A stretch of DNA of 64,000 bases from Leptolyngbya sp. Cla-17 (GCF_016807185.1 NZ_JAEVYN010000001.1:2434685-2498684); one strand, 5' to 3'; positions 1 through 10,034 are shown, counted from the first letter of the stretch. Notes: generated from the letters alone by a model not told the origin. Made by a program: numbers and translations.

Positions 1-1113
1 AACGGCTTCGTTTTGACCAATCACTGCCAGGTTACCCACCTCTTCATAGTGGAAAGGAGGTAGCGTGTTGCCACGTAATCGTTCGGTGATTAGCTTAGCA
101 ATATATTTTCCTTCTTGAACGGCAACCGGAGCTACGCCGGGAAGTGGTTTTTCGCCCTGGTGAAGAAAGTTTGCCAGGTCGCCAATCACGAAAATATTGG
201 GATGCCCCGCAATGCTGAGGTCGGGTTCCACAATCACTCTGCCCACGCGATCAAGGCTAGCTCCAGTGCAGTCTGCCAAAGTCTGCCCCATCCCAGAGGC
301 TTTGATGCCGGCTGCCCAAAGAATAGTGCACGCAGGAATGTGCTCTACGTGATCGCCCTGTTTGGCTGTGACGGTGTTGTCTTCAATATTCGTCACCATG
401 GTTTTGGTGCGAACGGTGACTCCCAACTTAGTTAGGGCGATCGCGGCTTTTTCGGATAGATCAGGTGGATAGGGCGGCAGCAGGCGATCCATTCCTTCTA
501 GTAAGAGGATTTTGGCTTCGGTGGTGTCGATGCTGCGAAAGTCTTTTTTCAGGGTTTTAAAGGCAAGATCCGCAATGGCACCTGCTAACTCTACTCCTGT
601 CGGTCCACCCCCCACAATTACAAAGGTCAACCATGCCTGCCGTTTCTCTGGATCAAGTTCTTTTTCTGCCGCTTCAAACGCAACAAAAATCCGACGGCGC
701 ATCTCCAGTGCATCTTCAACCGTCTTCAGTCCGGGCGCGGTGGCTTTCCACTGGTCATTACCAAAGTAGTGGTGACTGACTCCCGTTGCCACAATCAGCG
801 AATCGTATGCAATGTCCTGTTCCTGCATTTTGACAATTTGCTGCTGCGGATCGATATCGATCACTTCATCCATCAAAACACTGGTGTTTCTGCATTTGCT
901 CAAAATGCCGCGCAAAGGCGAAGAAATATCAGCCGGTGACAAGCTGCCAGTAGCAACTTGATAGAGCAGTGGCTGAAATAGGTGAAAATTACGTCGATCA
1001 ATGAGGGTGACCTGAACGGGCGATCGCCGCAGGGATTTTGCTGCATATAACCCTCCAAAGCCTCCTCCCACAATCACAACCCGATGAAGAGAGGTTTCAG
1101 CAACTTGTGTCAT
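1..1113 (-). CDS. Type II NAD(P)H dehydrogenase (NDH-2), 3' end beyond window
   Basis: Reading the minus strand from the ATG at 1113 gives an open frame to the window edge, so the C-terminus is missing. The product starts MTQVAETSLHRVVIVGGGFGG, an FAD-binding GxGxxG Rossmann motif within the first 25 residues. A second nucleotide-binding motif, VIVGGGPTGVELAG, lies near residue 165, followed by the typical LWAAGI and VFVIGDLA-like stretches. This two-dinucleotide-fold layout is that of single-subunit, non-proton-pumping NADH:quinone oxidoreductases (Ndb proteins in cyanobacteria), peripheral membrane enzymes that pass electrons from NAD(P)H to quinone. About 370 residues are visible of a usual 400-450. 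Which Ndb paralogue it is cannot be decided here. Confidence 0.88.
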   Translation of the reverse strand, partial: MTQVAETSLHRVVIVGGGFGGLYAAKSLRRSPVQVTLIDRRNFHLFQPLLYQVATGSLSPADISSPLRGILSKCRNTSVLMDEVIDIDPQQQIVKMQEQDIAYDSLIVATGVSHHYFGNDQWKATAPGLKTVEDALEMRRRIFVAFEAAEKELDPEKRQAWLTFVIVGGGPTGVELAGAIADLAFKTLKKDFRSIDTTEAKILLLEGMDRLLPPYPPDLSEKAAIALTKLGVTVRTKTMVTNIEDNTVTAKQGDHVEHIPACTILWAAGIKASGMGQTLADCTGASLDRVGRVIVEPDLSIAGHPNIFVIGDLANFLHQGEKPLPGVAPVAVQEGKYIAKLITERLRGNTLPPFHYEEVGNLAVIGQNEAV

Positions 1114-1226
1114 CGGTGTAACATCCTTACTTTGAACAAGTGGCTAAGATTTTTTGGCAGATGACTAAACAAAACTTTATAAGAATACAGCATAACCGAC
1201 TAATTTTTTAAGCTGGGTAGCATTGG

Positions 1227-1808
1227 CTACGGAGAGTGGACTTTTTTAGAGAGTGGAAATGTCTTATGAATGTGCCATTGCTCATCGTGGATTAGCAAAC
1301 TGAGGGAAGATGCCAGAAATTTAATTTGAAGCGATCGCTCTTGAAATGACTGCCATGCCGCGTTGAAATTTGGCGGGGTCAAATCTTGAGAAGCAACAGT
1401 CATATGGGGCGTGAAACTTCGCCGTTTAGAGGCTTCATGCACAATTTCTAAGGTTGCTTCTAGATCAGCCATCAAACTTGTTTGCAGATTGAGCAGCGCA
1501 GCAGGTTTGACTACATCAACGTAAATTACCCTGGGAGGAAACGCTGCAAATCCATTTAGCTCCACCTCAAAAGGCGTTTGCTGCATGGAAAATTTGGCTA
1601 ATTGCTCTTCTACTTTGGGTAATTCTTGCGGCATCCAGGCAAAGGGCGGCTGTAGCGTAATATGAGGTGGCGATTTTTGGGCGGCTTGGCTGGCATACTC
1701 TTCAGCAAACTGACGCTTTATATCGTCGACGATCGCTTGGATCTCTGGGGGCGGCACAAGAGCAACAAAAAAGCGTTGCGGCTTAGGTTCCAAATCTATC
1801 CTCTTCAC
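1227..1808 (-). CDS. 2'-5' RNA ligase / 2H phosphoesterase family protein
   Basis: The 193-residue product carries the two HxTx motifs that define the 2H phosphoesterase superfamily: HITL at residues 49-52 and HMTV at 135-138. The length fits the LigT/ThpR-like branch (RNA 2',3'-cyclic phosphodiesterase). Family members open cyclic phosphates or make or break 2'-5' bonds in RNA; the true substrate is not predictable from sequence. There is no signal peptide, so it is cytoplasmic. It lies 12 bases after zipN on the same strand and is probably cotranscribed with it. Confidence 0.8.
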   Translation of the reverse strand: MKRIDLEPKPQRFFVALVPPPEIQAIVDDIKRQFAEEYASQAAQKSPPHITLQPPFAWMPQELPKVEEQLAKFSMQQTPFEVELNGFAAFPPRVIYVDVVKPAALLNLQTSLMADLEATLEIVHEASKRRSFTPHMTVASQDLTPPNFNAAWQSFQERSLQIKFLASSLSLLIHDEQWHIHKTFPLSKKVHSP

Positions 1809-1820
1809 TAAAAGATAAAT

Positions 1821-4271
1821 CTAAAGCATTTGCCAATCTTGAATCCGCCATTCACCATCTTTCCGCACCAAATTGTATTGAACTCGTAAGCTGTCAGTTT
1901 GAGGAGATCCCTCAACAGCGCCATTGCGATAGATTTCCGTCGTTTCCTTCACATCCGCAACGACCCTTGCTTCATTTGCGGCGGTAGAAACAGCTGAAGA
2001 TGGCGTACCCGATGAAGTTGCGGCAGCCATCGGTGATGGACTGGTGCCTGTAGTACTGGAATTGATTTCTGAAGCCGGAAGACTGACTTGAGGGCTGGGA
2101 GTGCTGGTATCCAGACCGGCACTGGCTGGCAATAGTTCTACGCTCTCAACCGTGACATCGTGTTGATAAACTCGATACTCACCGTTGCGCTTGAGATCTT
2201 CTGCATCCGTGCGCCAAGCTGAAAGACTTGGCTCTATCAGGATAGTGTCTAGCTGAGAAATTTCGTAGGTAGACCCCATTGCCTTAGATTTTGCCGCGAA
2301 CCAGGAGGAAAGTACTGTCTGAGCCGACTCTTTATCCAGGGTTGCAGCAGTGACAGGCGCGATCGCGCCATCACCTAGATCCATCAACGGTTTATCCAAC
2401 TGCACCAGTAGTTTCTCGTCTTGCTGTTGGGCAACCTGATTGGAGGTATTTTGCCATCCTTTAGCAAGCAAAGAGAGGAAAAAGCCCAAGACAATAACCC
2501 CTAGGAGCGCCAATCCGGGCAATAACCATCGAGCAAATTGGGGAGCGATTCTAGAACGATTGCTCTGCTGATTCCGATTTGACCCACTGCTATCTTCTGA
2601 TTTGGGGCGATCGCTGCGACGACGAATCTGTTCCGTGGGGCGCGTGGGCAATTCCTGCTTTTCACTGATTGGTTCTTCGCCATCTCGCTCTGCCATTGGC
2701 ATCGCCGAGCCATTTGACAGGTCAGAACTTAGAGTTGCGGTCGCTGAACGAGAGGTGATTCGAGCTTTTGCCGCTGCAATCAGTGACTCGTGATCAGTTT
2801 CTCGCTCCCAATTTGCATAAGAGCCAGAGTTGACAACGGGTTCACGATTTTCCGCAATGGACTGTAACCCATTACTGGATGCATAGGTAACCGCTGCTAA
2901 CCGATTAGGCGCAGTCCGACTGGATAGGTCTGCAACTTCTGAAGACCGAAAGGGGACTCGATGATTAGCCGCTTCCGCCTCTGGCAACTGCTCCAAATAG
3001 TTCTGTACATGGGGATCAGCAAAATATTCTTTGAGTACCGCTTGGCACTGCGCTAAATCGCGGAAGTGGGGAAATACCTCATCTTGAAACCAGCGCTCTG
3101 TATAGAGGCAAAGCCCCGGCAACAGGTCAGGCGAGTCTTGAGAATGCTGACGGATAAATGCAATCGAGTCTTGCTCTTGACTGAGTTCCAACGCTTGACT
3201 GGCTTCCTCAGTTTGACCCAGCAAAAGAGAACAGACTGCCTTTTCTAAGTTCACATCCTGGCGATCGCTCAGCCGAGTCAAATACTGCTTTGCACGCTGC
3301 ACTAACTCTGGGTAATGGTCGGCAAAGCCTCTTGCCAACAAGGCATAAACGGCTAAATAGGTTGCCACCGCCGAAGGGCGATTCGCTTCCCGCTCAAACA
3401 AGAACTGCTGCTCTTCTGCCGTTAGATAGGCGCGGATCTGCTGAATGAAACGCAAAAAGTCATCTACATTCAGACCCGATTGATCATCATTCACCCCATC
3501 CATACCGCCGCGATCTTGCAGCATTGCCTGTAAAAGCCCAATGCCTTTATTTCGGGCATCCACCGCTTCTTGCGAAGCGGCTAGTAGCTCCAATATGCGG
3601 TAGGGTCGCAAACGATACAAGTCAGATTGAATCTCTCCGCGCACATTTGCAAACAATCCTTCTCGCAGTAAAAGCTGTTGTCCAGTTTCGAGAGCTTCAC
3701 TGGCATTTTCGTATTGAGTCTGCTGCCACTGTTCTCGCCCGAGCTCAAGACATGCCGACGCTACAGTCAGCACAACATCTGAAAAAACAATTGCAGGTTC
3801 TCCATAGCGCCCGTCCTTTAAGGTTGCAGTTCCTCCAGTCAAGAAGGGTCGCCCCAACTTAAGGACAAGTTCATACTCTCCCAATTCCTGCAAGATCAGT
3901 AATGCGCCAATCAATTGAGATTGCTCAATTTCGATGCTAGGTGCATGGGGATCTATTTCAGCGGTGTCTACGGCTCCTATATAGGCTGAAGGAGCATGGG
4001 CTGAGAGCAAGTCAGTCTCAGCAGAAAATTCATAGGTTTTGGCAAGAAAACTGGTGTCGTACCGCTGTCGATGCTCTGCATCAGACAACACCGCGTAGGC
4101 TTGATCAATTAATTGTTTGCGCGTAGTGATTGCCGCGTCGGAATATTCGCGTCGGGGCAACTGCAACGTGCGATCGCGATGAGCTTGGCGCAACTGATCG
4201 CTGGTCGCCTGAATGGGCAAGCCCAGAATTCGATAATAATCAAGCGGAATACGCACAGTACACTTCCCCAA
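1821..4271 (-). CDS. zipN: Cell division protein ZipN/Ftn2 (ARC6-like)
   Basis: The 816-residue protein has the ARC6/Ftn2 architecture. An N-terminal J-like domain (about residues 11-72, with DYYRILGLP and QRYD) has HRD where a true DnaJ has HPD. A long helical cytoplasmic region follows, then a basic and Ser-rich linker, one transmembrane segment near residues 583-606 (WLLPGLALLGVIVLGFF), and a C-terminal ARC6/IMS domain ending in DGEWRIQDWQML. The family is a cyanobacterial and plastid FtsZ anchor that tethers the Z-ring to the inner membrane. The J-like fold should not be read as chaperone activity. Divergent from pdhA. Confidence 0.9.
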   Translation of the reverse strand: MGKCTVRIPLDYYRILGLPIQATSDQLRQAHRDRTLQLPRREYSDAAITTRKQLIDQAYAVLSDAEHRQRYDTSFLAKTYEFSAETDLLSAHAPSAYIGAVDTAEIDPHAPSIEIEQSQLIGALLILQELGEYELVLKLGRPFLTGGTATLKDGRYGEPAIVFSDVVLTVASACLELGREQWQQTQYENASEALETGQQLLLREGLFANVRGEIQSDLYRLRPYRILELLAASQEAVDARNKGIGLLQAMLQDRGGMDGVNDDQSGLNVDDFLRFIQQIRAYLTAEEQQFLFEREANRPSAVATYLAVYALLARGFADHYPELVQRAKQYLTRLSDRQDVNLEKAVCSLLLGQTEEASQALELSQEQDSIAFIRQHSQDSPDLLPGLCLYTERWFQDEVFPHFRDLAQCQAVLKEYFADPHVQNYLEQLPEAEAANHRVPFRSSEVADLSSRTAPNRLAAVTYASSNGLQSIAENREPVVNSGSYANWERETDHESLIAAAKARITSRSATATLSSDLSNGSAMPMAERDGEEPISEKQELPTRPTEQIRRRSDRPKSEDSSGSNRNQQSNRSRIAPQFARWLLPGLALLGVIVLGFFLSLLAKGWQNTSNQVAQQQDEKLLVQLDKPLMDLGDGAIAPVTAATLDKESAQTVLSSWFAAKSKAMGSTYEISQLDTILIEPSLSAWRTDAEDLKRNGEYRVYQHDVTVESVELLPASAGLDTSTPSPQVSLPASEINSSTTGTSPSPMAAATSSGTPSSAVSTAANEARVVADVKETTEIYRNGAVEGSPQTDSLRVQYNLVRKDGEWRIQDWQML

Positions 4272-4462
4272 CGGTAAGAAGCAAGGTTAAGCTATGCTAT
4301 GTTAGCGTCTTACAGCATCCTGTCAAGATGCCAAAAAGACAGACAGTTGACTGATTCAGTCAATAGAGTGGAAGCTTACACCCAGAATAAGCAAAATACT
4401 CTGGTCAGCAACATAAATTCTAGGAAGCTTGTTAAAGAGTGTCTGAGGTCAAAACAGCGCCC

Positions 4463-5494
4463 ATGGTTCAGGAGAGAACGGTTCCCAGTTTGCTATCCGC
4501 GATCGTCACCATCACGAAAGAAGAAGGGATGGTGCTTTATGAAGACATGATTTTAGGGCGTTTTTTTGAAGATAAATGCGCTGAAATGTACTATCGCGGC
4601 AAGATGTTTGGATTTGTCCACCTATACAACGGGCAAGAAGCCATATCCAGTGGGGTCATTAAAGCGATGCGCCCTGGTGAAGACTATGTTTGCAGCACTT
4701 ATCGCGATCACGTTCATGCCCTCAGTGCTGGGGTGCCAGCACGAAACGTCATGGCAGAACTATTTGGTAAAGCTACAGGTTGCAGCAAAGGCCGCGGTGG
4801 CTCTATGCATTTATTTTCCGCCGAGCATCGCTTATTAGGCGGGTTTGCTTTTATTGGTGAAGGAATCCCCGTTGCGACTGGAGCTGCCTTTCAATCTAAG
4901 TATCGGCGGGAGGTGTTGGGGGATGAAACTGCCGATCAAGTAACTGCCGCCTTTTTTGGCGATGGCACGACAAACAATGGTCAGTTTTTTGAATGCCTAA
5001 ACATGGCGGCATTGTGGAAATTACCCATTCTGTTTGTGGTGGAAAATAATAAGTGGGCGATCGGCATGGCGCATGAGCGGTCAACCTCTCAGCCAGAAAT
5101 CTACAAAAAGGCAAGTGTATTTGGGTTGCCAGGAGTTGAAGTGGATGGCATGGATATCATGGCAGTTCACACGGTGGCTCAAGAAGCAGTGGCAAGGGCA
5201 CGTGCTGGCGAAGGTCCTACCTTGATTGAATGCCTGACTTACCGCTTCCGAGGGCATTCACTGGCAGATCCAGATGAACTTCGCTCCAAAGAGGAAAAAG
5301 AACTCTGGTTTGCGCGCGATCCAATCAAAAAGTTTTCAGCTTATTTGATTGAACAAAATTTAGCTACCCACGATGAGCTAAAGGCGATCGAAAAGAAAAT
5401 TCAAGCAGAAGTTGAGCAAGCCGTTGAATATGCCCTAGAAAGTCCAGAGCCTAACCCTGCCGAACTTTATCGATATATCTTTGCTGAGGACTAG
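4463..5494 (+). CDS. pdhA: Pyruvate dehydrogenase E1 component subunit alpha
   Basis: The frame is open from a GTG at 4439, but I prefer the ATG at 4463 because cyanobacterial PdhA proteins start MVQERT as here. The product (343 residues) shows the E1-alpha core: KMFGFVHLYNGQEA, GRGGSMHLF, and the thiamine-diphosphate motif GDGTTNNGQFFECLNMAALWKLP (GDG to NN). The tail has YRFRGHSLADPD, including the phosphorylation-loop-like segment. With E1-beta it decarboxylates pyruvate for acetyl-CoA formation; no pdhB lies nearby, as is common in cyanobacteria. It is monocistronic by context. Confidence 0.93.
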   Translation: MVQERTVPSLLSAIVTITKEEGMVLYEDMILGRFFEDKCAEMYYRGKMFGFVHLYNGQEAISSGVIKAMRPGEDYVCSTYRDHVHALSAGVPARNVMAELFGKATGCSKGRGGSMHLFSAEHRLLGGFAFIGEGIPVATGAAFQSKYRREVLGDETADQVTAAFFGDGTTNNGQFFECLNMAALWKLPILFVVENNKWAIGMAHERSTSQPEIYKKASVFGLPGVEVDGMDIMAVHTVAQEAVARARAGEGPTLIECLTYRFRGHSLADPDELRSKEEKELWFARDPIKKFSAYLIEQNLATHDELKAIEKKIQAEVEQAVEYALESPEPNPAELYRYIFAED

Positions 5495-6001
5495 AACCAA
5501 TTCAATGCGTTCTTCTTGAGATAACTGTCTCTAAGCATGGCGCTGTGCTTTTGCTACAGTGAAGTAAATTACATAGTGTTTTTAGTACGTTCATTTTTAA
5601 CTTAGTAGGAGACATCCTTTTGGAAAAGAAAACGAATCCCTGTCAGTCAATAGGCAGAAATTCTGCTTCGCAATGGCAGGGGTAGGCTTACCGTGATACC
5701 TTAGTGGATGGCATACGTACTCAAGCAAAGCAACACATTAGAGCAGCCACCTAATTTGTTCCATGATTTATATCTAAAGTCTTGCGTAACGGTCATGCTA
5801 TTGCAGCCTTATTTAGTTAGCGTTAGCGCAACCGCAAAACTGGTGAGTTATCAATTGCTTTGATCAAGCTGTGTTTTAAGTATTTGTTTGATGCAAGAAG
5901 TAGCTGGTTCAGGTCTTGGGTGTATATGTCACCGCATAATTAAGAGTCGCGTTAATAGAAAAAGTTTGTTTAGTTAATATCCAAGTCTAGAGGTATCTTT
6001 C
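5495..6001 (+). other. Intergenic region, likely long 5' leader of the RRM gene
   Basis: This 507-base gap has no convincing gene. A 21-codon frame from TTG at 5620 to TAG at 5685 follows an AGGAG at 5607-5611, but nothing else supports translation. The segment just upstream of 6002 is AT-rich. Cyanobacterial rbp genes often have long cold-responsive leaders, which would fit, but I see no defining motif. Confidence 0.3.
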
Positions 6002-6469
6002 ATGTCCGTTCGTCTATACATAGGCAACCTTTCGGAAGACTTAACTCGCCAAGAACTTGAGGCGGTTTTTACCGAAGTAGCCGATTCAATTTCTACCAAG
6101 CTCATTACTGATCGGAAAACGAATAAGTGTAGAGGCTTTGGCTTTGTGACTGTCAAAACGGATGAAGAGGCAGATGCATTCATTGAAAAGTTCAATGGGC
6201 ATGTGCTAAACGACAACCCGATCAAAATTGAGAAGGCATTACCTAGAGCCAAAGAAAAAGAGGATGACCTGGAGCCTGCTGTTAGTACTGCTTCTGTTCC
6301 CGCGCCAAGTGGGGCACGCAAAGGTGGTGTAAATAAGGGTTCTAATGCTAAAGCCCGTAAAGGTGGAACATCTAGCCCCGATTTAGAAAGTGTTCAGCCT
6401 GATCCTCGATGGGCACAAGATTTAGAGAAGTTAAAGCAACTTTTGGCTGCACAAACAACCAACTCATAA
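6002..6469 (+). CDS. RRM-type RNA-binding protein (cyanobacterial Rbp family)
   Basis: A single RRM domain fills residues 1-83 of 155. RNP2 is LYIGNL (residues 5-10) and RNP1 is CRGFGFVTV, about residues 43-51, with the aromatic residues that stack on RNA present. The tail (residues 84-155) is charged and low in glycine, unlike the Gly-rich tail of cold-induced RbpA-type proteins, and ends in a short helix (RWAQDLEKLKQLLAAQ). Family members bind RNA and affect mRNA stability and localisation; the specific targets are unknown. Confidence 0.88.
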   Translation: MSVRLYIGNLSEDLTRQELEAVFTEVADSISTKLITDRKTNKCRGFGFVTVKTDEEADAFIEKFNGHVLNDNPIKIEKALPRAKEKEDDLEPAVSTASVPAPSGARKGGVNKGSNAKARKGGTSSPDLESVQPDPRWAQDLEKLKQLLAAQTTNS

Positions 6470-7079
6470 CTGCAAGCCGTTGTCGGATACGGTTTGGTTA
6501 TATGTGGGGATTAATCAGTTGCATGTAAACGTTATGTGCAACTGAGTTTCCACTATGAAATTTTTTTTGGAAGAAGGATTCTCAGAAGATTTTATACTTC
6601 CCTCCTTATAAGTAGAGCTGACAAAGGTAACTTGTGTGATGTCTTAGGATAGCCGGACACCACACAGGTAGATGGGTATTAGTAGGGTTACTCGGGTTGG
6701 AGATGCTACGCTGCGGTAATTGTACTCTCACCCAAAAGTTAATGCGTTATAGCTAGACTCTGACTCACTCCACGGACGCTACATCGTTTCCTCTTAAATT
6801 TCTAAGCTTTTCTTTTATTAATTAATTCTGAATCTTTGTCATTCCGCTTTGTTGCTGTATCAACTCGATAGCATAGCTTCTGGGAAATGATAGCCAAAAT
6901 TTGTTGCGAATTGTAAAAAAGCTTGCGGTTCTAAGATTTAAACACTATCTATAGTAGTGTCAACTGGTAGATAGCCCTACATGCAGCGCTTGCCACTCTG
7001 GATTGGATCTATTTCAAGCCAGCGCTAGCGGTTTATCCAGTGCGATGCAATCATCAACATCAAAAGCGAGAAGTGAATT
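6470..7079. other. Intergenic region without recognisable gene
   Basis: 610 bases between the RRM gene and a small ORF. I looked for tRNA, 6S RNA, tmRNA and RNase P signatures and found none. The stretch 6640-6760 is richer in G+C than its surroundings and has short complementary segments (ggtgtccg-like against the direct strand), so an unrecognised small RNA is possible but unsupported. Confidence 0.3.
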
Positions 7080-7277
7080 ATGGACTACCAAACAAGATTA
7101 AATCCCTGGGTCATTAGCAAACTGCTGCCTAACCTTAAACAACTCGCTGTAATTCGCTTTCGCCGTAGAAACGATGCAGAAGCGTATCTTAAAGTTCTCA
7201 AGGAGATGCAGCCCCAAGGAAAGTTTGCGATTTCATTTGATGGTGATACGCGAGAATATGCCACTCAAGCTGAGTAA
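7080..7277 (+). CDS. Small hypothetical protein, 65 residues
   Basis: The frame MDYQTRLNPWVISKLLPNLK is short but has coding-like composition, with alternating basic and hydrophobic residues (VIRFRRRNDAEAYLKVLKEM) suggesting a beta-alpha-beta fold. GAAGTGA lies just before the start. I recognise it only as the type of short conserved protein common in cyanobacteria; no function can be assigned. No signal peptide or membrane segment. Confidence 0.55.
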   Translation: MDYQTRLNPWVISKLLPNLKQLAVIRFRRRNDAEAYLKVLKEMQPQGKFAISFDGDTREYATQAE

Positions 7278-7445
7278 TTGTCAAGAAGTCTGCGGTAACT
7301 CCAGAGTGTAGGGTTGAAAAAAATAAATAGCGATCGCGCCTCTGCGCATGTGTTTATAAAGAGTATCTTTGTCAGTTAGTCAGCAGCCTTTTCTATCTAA
7401 GCGGCTGTGCAACAATAAAAGCCAGAGCAGGATTGGGACAAGGCA

Positions 7446-8651
7446 GTGCAACTGGAAACAGACAGTAATCAAAGGACTCTTGATCACGTTATCACTCAAC
7501 GGATTATCGAGAGTCCTGACCATAGAATTTCTTTTGCAGAGTATATGGACTTGGCGCTCTACCATCCACAGTATGGATACTATGCGTCATCCTCTGCTCA
7601 AATGGGTGCAGCCGGAGATTTTTTTACTTCCTGCCACTTGAGTGCCGATTTTGGCGAATTATTAGCCGAACAGTTTGTTCAAATGTGGGAGCTTTTAAAG
7701 CAGCCAAAGCCCTTTACTCTAGTGGAAATGGGAGCGGGACAGGGATTGTTGGCGATGGATGTGCTGACTGCTCTACAACACAATCACCCAAATTGTTTTG
7801 CTTGTTTAGAATATGTGATTATCGAGCGGGCAGCAGCGCTGATTCAAGTACAACAGCACCAATTGCAACAGTTTCTTGCAGCAGGAGTCTTGATTAATTG
7901 GTGCGATTTTGCAGATATCCCCGATTCAATCACAGGCTGCTTTTTCTCTAATGAATTAGTTGATGCACTGTCTGTACATCAAGTGGTGTTAGAAGCAGGG
8001 CAATTAAGGGAAATTTACATCTCTGTAAATCAGCAAGATTCGCAAACTCATTTTGTAGAAGTCGTTGGCGACCTTTCAACCTCTCAGCTTGTAGATTATT
8101 TTGACGTTGTTGGCATCGATCTGCGATCGCCCCCTTACCCCGATGGATATCGCACTGAAGTGAATTTGGCAGCCCTAGATTGGATGACGACTGTTGCCAC
8201 TCACCTTGAGCGAGGCTATGTCCTCACGATTGACTACGGCTATCCCAGCGATCGCTATTACCATCCTGCTCGGACAGGCACTCTTCAGTGCTACTTTCAG
8301 CACCAGCATCACTCCGACCCCTATCGCAATGTAGGGCAACAAGATATCACTGCTCACGTTAATTTTACCGCTTTAGAAAAGCAGGGGGAACTTCATGGAC
8401 TGAAATGCGTCGGATATACCAAGCAGGCATTGTTTTTGATGGCACTAGGGTTAGGCGATCGCCTAATGGCTCTGAGTCAGTCCTCTGCAACAGATGCTCA
8501 ATCGATTCAAGAAGTTCTCCGTCGTCGTGATGCATTGCACAGCTTAATTAACCCAATTGGTTTAGGTGATTTTGGGGTTTTAATTCAAAGCAAAGGAGTT
8601 GAATCGACGGTGCCACTTATGGGACTCATGGGTGAGATTGCAAATGCTTAA
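7446..8651 (+). CDS. MidA/NDUFAF7-like SAM-dependent methyltransferase (COG1565)
   Basis: The 401-residue protein starts at GTG 7446. Its SAM-binding motif I is VEMGAGQGLLAMDVL (about residues 92-106). The preceding EYMDLALYHPQYGYYASS and the later FFSNELVDALSVHQV and LTIDYGYPS are characteristic of the COG1565/DUF185 family. Mitochondrial members methylate an arginine in NADH dehydrogenase subunit NDUFS2, which makes a role in NDH-1 assembly attractive, but the bacterial substrate is not established. Cytoplasmic. Confidence 0.85.
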   Translation: MQLETDSNQRTLDHVITQRIIESPDHRISFAEYMDLALYHPQYGYYASSSAQMGAAGDFFTSCHLSADFGELLAEQFVQMWELLKQPKPFTLVEMGAGQGLLAMDVLTALQHNHPNCFACLEYVIIERAAALIQVQQHQLQQFLAAGVLINWCDFADIPDSITGCFFSNELVDALSVHQVVLEAGQLREIYISVNQQDSQTHFVEVVGDLSTSQLVDYFDVVGIDLRSPPYPDGYRTEVNLAALDWMTTVATHLERGYVLTIDYGYPSDRYYHPARTGTLQCYFQHQHHSDPYRNVGQQDITAHVNFTALEKQGELHGLKCVGYTKQALFLMALGLGDRLMALSQSSATDAQSIQEVLRRRDALHSLINPIGLGDFGVLIQSKGVESTVPLMGLMGEIANA

Positions 8652-8689
8652 AAAAACAAAAAGCGTGAATAGCTAAGAGCCATTCACGC
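8648..8689 (-). terminator. Rho-independent terminator for rlpA (minus strand)
   Basis: GCGTGAAT at 8663-8670 pairs perfectly with ATTCACGC at 8682-8689 around an 11-base loop. Read on the minus strand, the hairpin is followed by TTTTTGTTTTTT, a good U-tract. It sits about 130 bases past the rlpA stop and touches the end of the convergent methyltransferase gene. On the plus strand no T-run follows, so it serves the minus strand. Confidence 0.75.
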
Positions 8690-8816
8690 CTGAGAAAATT
8701 TCCGAAAGAAAGTTTACCGCTGTTGTTGACCATGTTTAGCCAAGACTCAACGGTTCTGCCCGTAAACTAACTATTAAATCTACTCTTACGAGAAGTTTGA
8801 CGGGGTGGGAGTCTGC

Positions 8817-10034
8817 TTAATTACCGACAACCGCTGCACTTCTAGAATCGACTACTTCCAACTTAACAAGGGCAACTCCTGATTGCACCACACCCAGCAC
8901 ACGAGCCGCCGCAGTAGACAGGTCGATGATGCGGTTTCCGTGGAAGGGACCGCGATCGTTAATTCTGACCATCACCGATTGTCCATTGTTCACATTGGTG
9001 ACCATAACCTGTGTGCCAAACGGCAAGGTGCGGTGGGCAGCTGTCATAGCATTTTGATTAAAGACTTCGCCACTAGCGCTGCGATTTCCATGAAAGCCAG
9101 GTCCATACCACGAGGCAAATCCGGTTAGCTTAAATTGGATGGGTCCCAATGAGACAATTTGATTTCTCCAAGCGATCGGTTTTCCAATGACCCCGCGCAG
9201 TGGAGTAGCATCGCCTAAAAGCCGCCTTAAACGGTTAGTTGCTTGGAGCGCATCTTTTTCTAGGTTGCGGGTAGAATCGGGCAAAACGGTGTTGGCGTCA
9301 ATCACCGCAATTTTGGTAGTGTCTGCCTGAATAAAATAGCGATCGCGCTCAGCTGATGCGCTATCGGCTTGACTGCCCCAAGCCACAGTAATTTTGTCTG
9401 CATCTAGCCCATTGCGATAAAGCTGATTCAGTCTTGCAGCAATCGCAGCGGCTCTCCAAACAGGATCATCTTCAGAAGAACTATCAATAGTGCTTAGGTT
9501 CAATTCTTGTGAATCTAACTCAGACAAAGACTCAGAAGAATTCAGCAGCGAAGTTAGGGAAGAAGACTGTGCTTTCGCTCGGTTAAGAGACTGAGCATTA
9601 GTATGAAGCGGAGCAAAAGAAGAATTTTTTAATTGAGTTCCGAGCTTTGTATCATCCTTGGAAGCTTTGATGGAACCCTTGAAGGTTAAGACTGGAATGT
9701 TGCGAACATACAACGTTGCCGCTTTTTGTCCAGATAGTTCATGAGGCTGAACCTTAGCAATCACCTCTTTAATGGTATCAAGCTCAGGCTTAGTAACTTG
9801 TTCACCGACTTTCACAACCTCTCTCGCCTGGGGTACAGCACTCAGAGATTTATTCGATGAAGGCGCAGTTTCGGCTGCAATTTCGCTGGGGATTGCTTTC
9901 AGATTTATCGGCTTAAGGTCTGCGCTAGAACCTTGTTTACTAGGTTCAACAGGAGCGGCATTACTTGAAGTGGAAACACCCAGAGTTGCAATCAACAGGG
10001 AGGCAGTTAGACTGCTAAAAAGTTTTTGAGTCAT
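8817..10034 (-). CDS. rlpA: RlpA-like septal ring lytic transglycosylase
   Basis: The frame opens at 10100, but the ATG at 10034 gives MTQKLFSSLTASLLIATLGVS, a proper signal peptide ending near SNAAP, so I use it (405 residues). The C-terminal ~95 residues are a double-psi beta-barrel RlpA domain: GFASWYGPGFHGNRSASGE, AAHRTLPFGTQV, VRINDRGPFHGNRIIDLS, with the catalytic-type Asp in NDRGP. The central region is Ser/Gln-rich linker plus a divergent, possibly oligomerising segment. RlpA proteins cleave denuded peptidoglycan at septa. No SPOR domain is visible. Confidence 0.87.
   Translation of the reverse strand: MTQKLFSSLTASLLIATLGVSTSSNAAPVEPSKQGSSADLKPINLKAIPSEIAAETAPSSNKSLSAVPQAREVVKVGEQVTKPELDTIKEVIAKVQPHELSGQKAATLYVRNIPVLTFKGSIKASKDDTKLGTQLKNSSFAPLHTNAQSLNRAKAQSSSLTSLLNSSESLSELDSQELNLSTIDSSSEDDPVWRAAAIAARLNQLYRNGLDADKITVAWGSQADSASAERDRYFIQADTTKIAVIDANTVLPDSTRNLEKDALQATNRLRRLLGDATPLRGVIGKPIAWRNQIVSLGPIQFKLTGFASWYGPGFHGNRSASGEVFNQNAMTAAHRTLPFGTQVMVTNVNNGQSVMVRINDRGPFHGNRIIDLSTAAARVLGVVQSGVALVKLEVVDSRSAAVVGN

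Noticed and set aside
5620..5685. 21-codon frame with TTG start after AGGAG
   Set aside because: Too short, non-ATG start, no recognisable sequence; kept only as a note under the intergenic entry.
6640..6760. Possible tRNA-like or small structured RNA
   Set aside because: No T-loop, no acceptor stem and no match to 6S, tmRNA or RNase P features could be made.
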